A DNA stretch of 64,000 bases. It comes from JAXDLW01 sp050998755. Its GTDB lineage: Bacteria > Chloroflexota > Dormibacteria > DASZGP01. The stretch's first letter is position 1, and each line of letters opens with the position of its first letter. The translations under genes and the position numbers were made by a program. Shown here piece after piece: positions 60,059 through 64,000 of this stretch. Where the stretch lies: contig JBPCPW010000085.1 in assembly GCA_050998755.1 (NCBI GenBank), positions 34,925 to 98,924 of the forward strand, written 5' to 3'. The notes beneath the pieces were generated by a model. The model was given only the letters and a program-made list of their open reading frames with translations. It was not told where the DNA came from and did no database searches.

Positions 60059-60850
60059 CTAACGCTTCCTGAAGACGCCTTCGATGAAGGTGCAATGGTC
60101 CCTGAACCCCAGCTTCTGATAGGTCGCGAGGGCGATGTCGTTGCCCTGGCGGACATTCAGTACCACCTCCGGGCATCCTCGGGCGAAGAGTTCGTCGGCC
60201 ACTGCGGTGGTGGTTGTCGAGGCCAGGCCGCGGCCGCGGTGCGAAGCGTGGGTCAGGACGTTGCCGATGGCGCCCACCCCGTGGCGCAGTGAGAGAGCGT
60301 GGGTGCCTGCGGCCGCGATCAGTTCATTGCCCGCAAACACCCCGTAGTAGATGCCGTCGGTGAGCTGTCCCGGCAACTGGTGGGTATCGGTCCACAGTCC
60401 ATACAGGCGGCGGACCTGGTCGAGGTGCTGGATCGAAAGCCTGACCGTGGGCTCCACCCGGCGGGGGAGCATCTGCTCCTGCCGCACCGCCATTCGGCGC
60501 ATCCGGTAGGCGGTGGTCACCTGGAGGTGGCGCTCCAGGGCATCGAGGACCTCGGCCCGCGCGCTGAAAACCCCTGATGCCGGCAGGCCGGGCATCTCCG
60601 TCAGGACATCTGCCACGGCAGCGGGATCCCCGGTCGCGAAGACGTTGAGCAGGTTGGGCAGGTGGGCGATCGCGACGATCGCCTCCAGGCCCCGCGGACC
60701 ACCGAGGCCGTGGAGGTCGACCCCGGTCCCTGTGAGCGGGTCGAGATAGCCCAGTGGGTACGCAGCCCACACCCGGTCCTTGAGGAGGTACTGCACGGCG
60801 TCCTCGCGGTCCGGCGTTCCCACCTCGCGGCTGGTCTCAGACAGCGCCAT
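60059..60850 (-). CDS. GNAT-family acetyltransferase with N-terminal extension
   Basis: A 263-residue protein. The C-terminal GNAT domain (~160-263) shows VGAIGNVLTHASHRGRGLASTTTTAVA (acetyl-CoA loop) and VVLNVRQGNDIALATYQKLGF. The first ~150 residues form a second region with an incomplete GNAT-like fold, so the protein may be a double-GNAT with a degenerate first domain. Substrate unknown. Divergent from the guaB3 leader. Confidence 0.85.
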   Translation of the reverse strand: MALSETSREVGTPDREDAVQYLLKDRVWAAYPLGYLDPLTGTGVDLHGLGGPRGLEAIVAIAHLPNLLNVFATGDPAAVADVLTEMPGLPASGVFSARAEVLDALERHLQVTTAYRMRRMAVRQEQMLPRRVEPTVRLSIQHLDQVRRLYGLWTDTHQLPGQLTDGIYYGVFAGNELIAAAGTHALSLRHGVGAIGNVLTHASHRGRGLASTTTTAVADELFARGCPEVVLNVRQGNDIALATYQKLGFRDHCTFIEGVFRKR

Positions 60851-60860
60851 GCCCGAATAG

Positions 60861-61100
60861 TATTCCTGCTTTCCTGTGCTAAATCGAATTCAGAAAGGGC
60901 TTCGGGACAGGCCGGAATCCGGTAGGCCCGTGGTAAAATTCCGAAAACCTCAAGACCACTTCAGGAGGCGTTATCCCCCAGACTCCTTTCACTCACGAGG
61001 AGCCGGTCCGACTTCATCTTCAAACGGACGGCAGGGATGGCGCAGGTGTGCCCCGCGAAGAGAGTTCGCGGGGTCTTTTTGTATACAGGGGAGACGAAAC
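60861..61100 (+). promoter_or_regulatory. guaB3 leader with attenuator-like terminator
   Basis: A 240-bp untranslated region. A -10-like TAAAAT is at 60934-60939. Further on, GGAG...CTCC and GGTCCG/CGGAC helices precede an intrinsic terminator: CCCCGCGAA (61050-61058), loop, TTCGCGGGG (61064-61072), then TCTTTTT. The terminator lies ~25 bp before the guaB3 GTG, so expression should depend on read-through. Its sensing element was not matched to a riboswitch class I know. Alternatively it encodes a small RNA. Confidence 0.65.
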
Positions 61101-62309
61101 GTGGCAGTGGACGTCGGAGTAGCCGTACCCGCACAACAGAGCGACTACCTTCCCCTGGGCCGCGGCAAGCGGGCCCGCCGGGCCTACGGGTTTGACGAGG
61201 TGGCACTCGTCCCCGGCCTGGTCACTGTCAACCCGGCGGAGATCGACATTTCAGTCAGCATCGGCGGTCACAAGCTCGAGATCCCCATCCTCGCATCGGC
61301 CATGGACGGCTCGGTCGACGTCAAATTTGCCATCGCCATGGGCGGGTTGGGGGGGCTCGCGGTACTCAACCTGGACGGTGTCCAGACGCGCTACGAGGAC
61401 CCGTCCGACGTGCTGCAGCAGATTGCCGACGCGGCGCCTGACGAGATCAACGTGCTCATCCAGGAGCTGTATAAGGAGCCGATCAAGGACGAGCTCATCG
61501 CCCGCCGGATCCGCGAGATCAAGGCCGGCGGCGTCCTCTGTGCGGTTTCCACCATCCCTCAGAAGGCGGCCGAGCGGACCCCGATCATCGCCGAGGCCGG
61601 CGCCGACCTGATCTTCGTACAGGGCACCGTCCTGACCGCCCGGCACATCAGCAAGGCCTACAAGCAGCTCTCCTTCCGGGAGCTGGTTGAGAGCACCAAG
61701 GTGCCGATCGTGGTCGGCAACTGTGTCGACTACGACACCGCCCTTGAGCTGATGGAAGAGGGCATAGCCGGCATCCTCGTTGGCGTCGGCCCGGGTGCGG
61801 CCTGCACCACCCGTGGCGTGCTTGGCGTGGGCGTGCCGCAGGTGACCGCCACCAGCGACGTGGCCGCGGCCCGCGAGGACCACTTCAAGCGCACCGGGCG
61901 ATATGTCCCGGTGATCACCGACGGCGGTATGCGCATCGGCGGCGACGTCTGCAAGGCGTTTGCCAGCGGTGCCGACGCGGTCATGATCGGCAGCATCTTC
62001 GCCGGCACGGCCGAGGCCGCAGGTCACGGCTACCACTGGGGTATGGCGACGCCCGACGCCGCCCTCCCGCGCGGGACCCGCATCAGGGTTGGGACCAGGG
62101 CCACCCTCCAGGAGGTGCTGGTCGGCCCGGCCCATGTGGATGACGGGTCGCAGAACCTGAGCGGAGCGATCCGGGCGTGCATGGGCGTCTGCGGGGCGCG
62201 CGACATCCGCGAGTTCCAGCAGGTGGAGATGGTCATCGCCCCGGCGATCACCAGCGAGGGCAAGCAGGCGCAGAAGGCGCAGAGCGTGGGGATGGGCGCA
62301 AGGGGCTGA
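61101..62309 (+). CDS. guaB3: GuaB3-type IMP dehydrogenase-family protein
   Basis: Preferred start GTG 61101 (402 aa, after AGGGGAGACGAAAC); upstream in-frame starts lie in the terminator leader. The (beta/alpha)8 IMPDH barrel has VGVGPGAACTTRGVLGVGVPQ, which includes the catalytic-Cys loop, and ITDGGMRIGGDVCKAFASGADAVMIGSIFAG, the phosphate loop. It lacks the CBS domains of GuaB1, as GuaB3 proteins do. The enzyme would oxidise IMP to XMP, or GuaB3 may act differently from GuaB1. ATG of guaA overlaps the stop (TGATG). Confidence 0.93.
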   Translation: MAVDVGVAVPAQQSDYLPLGRGKRARRAYGFDEVALVPGLVTVNPAEIDISVSIGGHKLEIPILASAMDGSVDVKFAIAMGGLGGLAVLNLDGVQTRYEDPSDVLQQIADAAPDEINVLIQELYKEPIKDELIARRIREIKAGGVLCAVSTIPQKAAERTPIIAEAGADLIFVQGTVLTARHISKAYKQLSFRELVESTKVPIVVGNCVDYDTALELMEEGIAGILVGVGPGAACTTRGVLGVGVPQVTATSDVAAAREDHFKRTGRYVPVITDGGMRIGGDVCKAFASGADAVMIGSIFAGTAEAAGHGYHWGMATPDAALPRGTRIRVGTRATLQEVLVGPAHVDDGSQNLSGAIRACMGVCGARDIREFQQVEMVIAPAITSEGKQAQKAQSVGMGARG

Positions 62310-63961
62310 TGCCGCGGCAGGTCGTCGACGAGCCGGCGCCCCCGCTCTCAATTCCCCGATCCGAGACCAGCGAGGAGCCCGGCACCCTTGAGCCGCGCGA
62401 GCCCGCCCCGGACCAGGTCCCGACCGCCCCCGAGACGGTGGTGGTGCTGGACTTTGGTAGCCAGTTCTCACAGCTGATCGCCCGGCGAGTGCGCGAGGCG
62501 CGCGTGTACTGCGAGCTGATGCCCGGGCAGGCGTCGATCAAGGACATCCTCGACCGCAACCCCCGCGGGATCATCTTCAGCGGCGGCCCAACCTCGGTGT
62601 ATGACCAGGGCGCACCGCACCCCGACTCGGCGCTCTACGAGCTGGGCATTCCCATCCTGGGAGTCTGTTACGGCATGCAGCTGATGGCCGAGGCGCTTGG
62701 TGGGGGCGTCGAACCCTCAAGCCACCGCGAGTACGGCCCCGCGTCACTGATTGTCGATGACAAGAGTTCAATCTTCGGCCGCATGCCCGACCAGATGCCG
62801 GTGTGGATGAGCCACGGCGATGTGATCACCGAGGCGCCGCCCGGCTTCCGGGTGCTGGCCCACTCCGGTAACTCCCCGGTGGCCGCGTTCGCCGATGACC
62901 GCGGCCGCGTGGGCATCCAATTCCACCCCGAGGTGGTGCATACCCCCTTGGGTAAGGAAATCATCCGCAACTTCCTCTACGACGTCTGCGAGTGCACCGG
63001 GAACTGGGAGCCCAACAGCTTCATCGAGTCGGCCATCGCCTCGATCCGAGCCAGGGTCGGCGACGGCCGCGTAATCTGTGCCCTCTCCGGGGGCGTCGAC
63101 TCCGCCGTCGCCGCGACCCTGGTGCACAAGGCCATCGGCGACCAGCTCACCTGCGTCTTCGTCAACAACGGCCTGCTCCGCCTGCAGGAGGGCGACCGGG
63201 TGATGGACGTCATGGGCCGGGGGTTGAACATCGATATCCGCTACGTCGATGCCACCGACCGATTCCTCACCGCCCTCGCCGGCATCGACGACCCCGAGAC
63301 CAAGCGCAAGACCATCGGCCGCGAGTTCATCAATGTGTTCGCGGAGGAGGCCCGCCAGTTCGATGACGCCAAGTTCCTGGCCCAGGGGACCCTGTACCCC
63401 GACGTCATCGAGTCGACCTCGCACGACACCAACAACGCGCACAAGATCAAGAGCCACCACAACGTTGGCGGCCTCCCGGTGGACCTCAAGTTCGAGCTGG
63501 TCGAGCCCCTGCGCTACCTGTTCAAAGACGAGGTGCGGCAGATCGGGCTGGCGCTTGGGCTGCCCGAGGACATGGTCTTTCGCCAGCCCTTCCCTGGGCC
63601 TGGCCTGGCCATCCGCGTCATCGGCGATATCACCCGCGAACGTCTCGACACCCTCCGCGCCGCCGACTGGATCGTCATCGACGAGATCAAGCGGGCGGGC
63701 CTATATCGACAGGTCTGGCAGAGTTTTGCCATCCTCACGCCGATGCGTTCGGTGGGGGTGATGGGTGATGGCCGCACCTACGCCAACGTGGTCGCCATCC
63801 GCTGCGTGACCAGCGACGACGGCATGACCGCCGACTGGGCCAAGCTGCCCTACGACGTGCTGGGGGCGATCAGCTCGCGCATCGTCAACGAGGTGCCGGG
63901 GGTCAACCGCGTGGTCTACGACATCTCCAGCAAACCCCCGTCGACAATCGAGTGGGAGTAG
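62309..63961 (+). CDS. guaA: GMP synthase (glutamine-hydrolysing)
   Basis: A 550-residue amidotransferase that converts XMP to GMP with ATP and glutamine. GATase domain: GVCYGMQL (nucleophile Cys) and QFHPEVVHT (His-x-Glu). ATP-PPase: ALSGGVDSAVAAT (P-loop) and the C-terminal dimerisation domain with VVAIRCVTSDDGMTADWAKLP. The N-terminal ~40 residues (PRQVVDEPAPPLSIPRSETSEE) are an unusual Pro/Glu-rich extension before VVVLDFGSQF. Stop at 63959-63961; 39 bp of trailing sequence hold nothing recognisable. Confidence 0.97.
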   Translation: MPRQVVDEPAPPLSIPRSETSEEPGTLEPREPAPDQVPTAPETVVVLDFGSQFSQLIARRVREARVYCELMPGQASIKDILDRNPRGIIFSGGPTSVYDQGAPHPDSALYELGIPILGVCYGMQLMAEALGGGVEPSSHREYGPASLIVDDKSSIFGRMPDQMPVWMSHGDVITEAPPGFRVLAHSGNSPVAAFADDRGRVGIQFHPEVVHTPLGKEIIRNFLYDVCECTGNWEPNSFIESAIASIRARVGDGRVICALSGGVDSAVAATLVHKAIGDQLTCVFVNNGLLRLQEGDRVMDVMGRGLNIDIRYVDATDRFLTALAGIDDPETKRKTIGREFINVFAEEARQFDDAKFLAQGTLYPDVIESTSHDTNNAHKIKSHHNVGGLPVDLKFELVEPLRYLFKDEVRQIGLALGLPEDMVFRQPFPGPGLAIRVIGDITRERLDTLRAADWIVIDEIKRAGLYRQVWQSFAILTPMRSVGVMGDGRTYANVVAIRCVTSDDGMTADWAKLPYDVLGAISSRIVNEVPGVNRVVYDISSKPPSTIEWE

Positions 63962-64000
63962 AGCCGGAGCCGAGCTTCTGGGACAAGCCCTGGCAGCTGG

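Noticed and set aside
60951..61070. Purine or ZTP riboswitch in the guaB3 leader
   Set aside because: The conserved loops and junction of these classes cannot be found by eye; kept only as an unclassified attenuator.
61014..61075. T-box riboswitch in the guaB3 leader
   Set aside because: There is no proper AGGGTGGNACCGCG-like T-box motif or specifier loop, and guaB3 is not an amino-acid gene.

Overview
This is a high-GC (roughly two-thirds G+C by eye) chromosomal window with dense operons. Genes often overlap by exactly 4 bp as NTGA, and GTG and TTG starts are common. The gene set points to a Gram-positive-type, single-membrane 'Terrabacteria' lineage: a class D/E-like sortase, DUF881 membrane proteins, a GuaB3-type IMP dehydrogenase homologue beside guaA, a DUF2342-like zincin, CIRCE-controlled groEL, Tad pilus genes and many transmembrane PASTA-less Ser/Thr kinases. 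Uncultured relatives of Actinobacteria or Chloroflexi (for example Candidatus Dormibacterota) fit best. This placement is inference, because no rRNA or marker tree is available. No rRNA, tRNA, CRISPR array, phage or transposase was seen.

Layout. 1-10246 (minus): a Tad/Flp pilus operon remnant (tadB start, cpaF, cpaE/tadZ) interleaved with three transmembrane Ser/Thr kinases, an LPxAG-type surface beta-helix protein and an acetyltransferase. 10289-15811 (mostly plus): an aminotransferase, a fourth kinase, a lipoprotein and a secreted sialidase-like protein. 15892-22069 (minus): a three-gene surface cluster made of a giant Ig-like/carboxypeptidase-regulatory protein, a multi-TM protein with a C-terminal caspase-like 'HG...SC' domain, and a small immunity-like protein. 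This is the best candidate for an undescribed system. 22249-23965: groEL with CIRCE. 24093-31652: a secreted protein, a PadR-DrrAB-type exporter operon with a start-codon-overlapping operator, acetyltransferases, a YedY-like molybdoenzyme, a zincin and small proteins.

31712-38368: an acyl-CoA carboxylase/beta-keto-acid cleavage cluster (accC, accD, alpha/beta hydrolase, BKACE, BCCP, truncated enoyl-CoA hydratase). It is interrupted and ended by two toxin-antitoxin modules (PIN/RHH at 36792-37682, VapBC at 38414-39012). 39012-43096: a small membrane protein, a sugar epimerase, an unknown protein and a two-component system. 43214-46830: TadE/TadG-type pseudopilins, one fused to a zinc ribbon. 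46877-50266: an M28 peptidase, an APC permease and a histone-H1-like protein with a clear terminator.

50372-52696: a DtxR/MntR-type regulator with its own operator and an Nramp-related transporter. 52770-55076: a phasin, PhaR (starting at a CTG) and a patatin. 55087-57763: two DUF881 proteins divergent from glutamate dehydrogenase. 57773-58707: extragenic direct repeats around a sortase gene. 58784-60850: a membrane-anchored Mrr nuclease, an XRE regulator and a GNAT enzyme. 60861-63961: a leader with an intrinsic terminator (probable attenuator), then guaB3-guaA for GMP synthesis.

Together the window encodes cell-surface biology (pilus, sortase-type anchoring, secreted and lipoproteins), phospho-signalling, and core purine, nitrogen and acyl-CoA metabolism. 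The accessory modules (toxin-antitoxin, toxin-immunity-like, nuclease, extragenic repeats) sit between these blocks.
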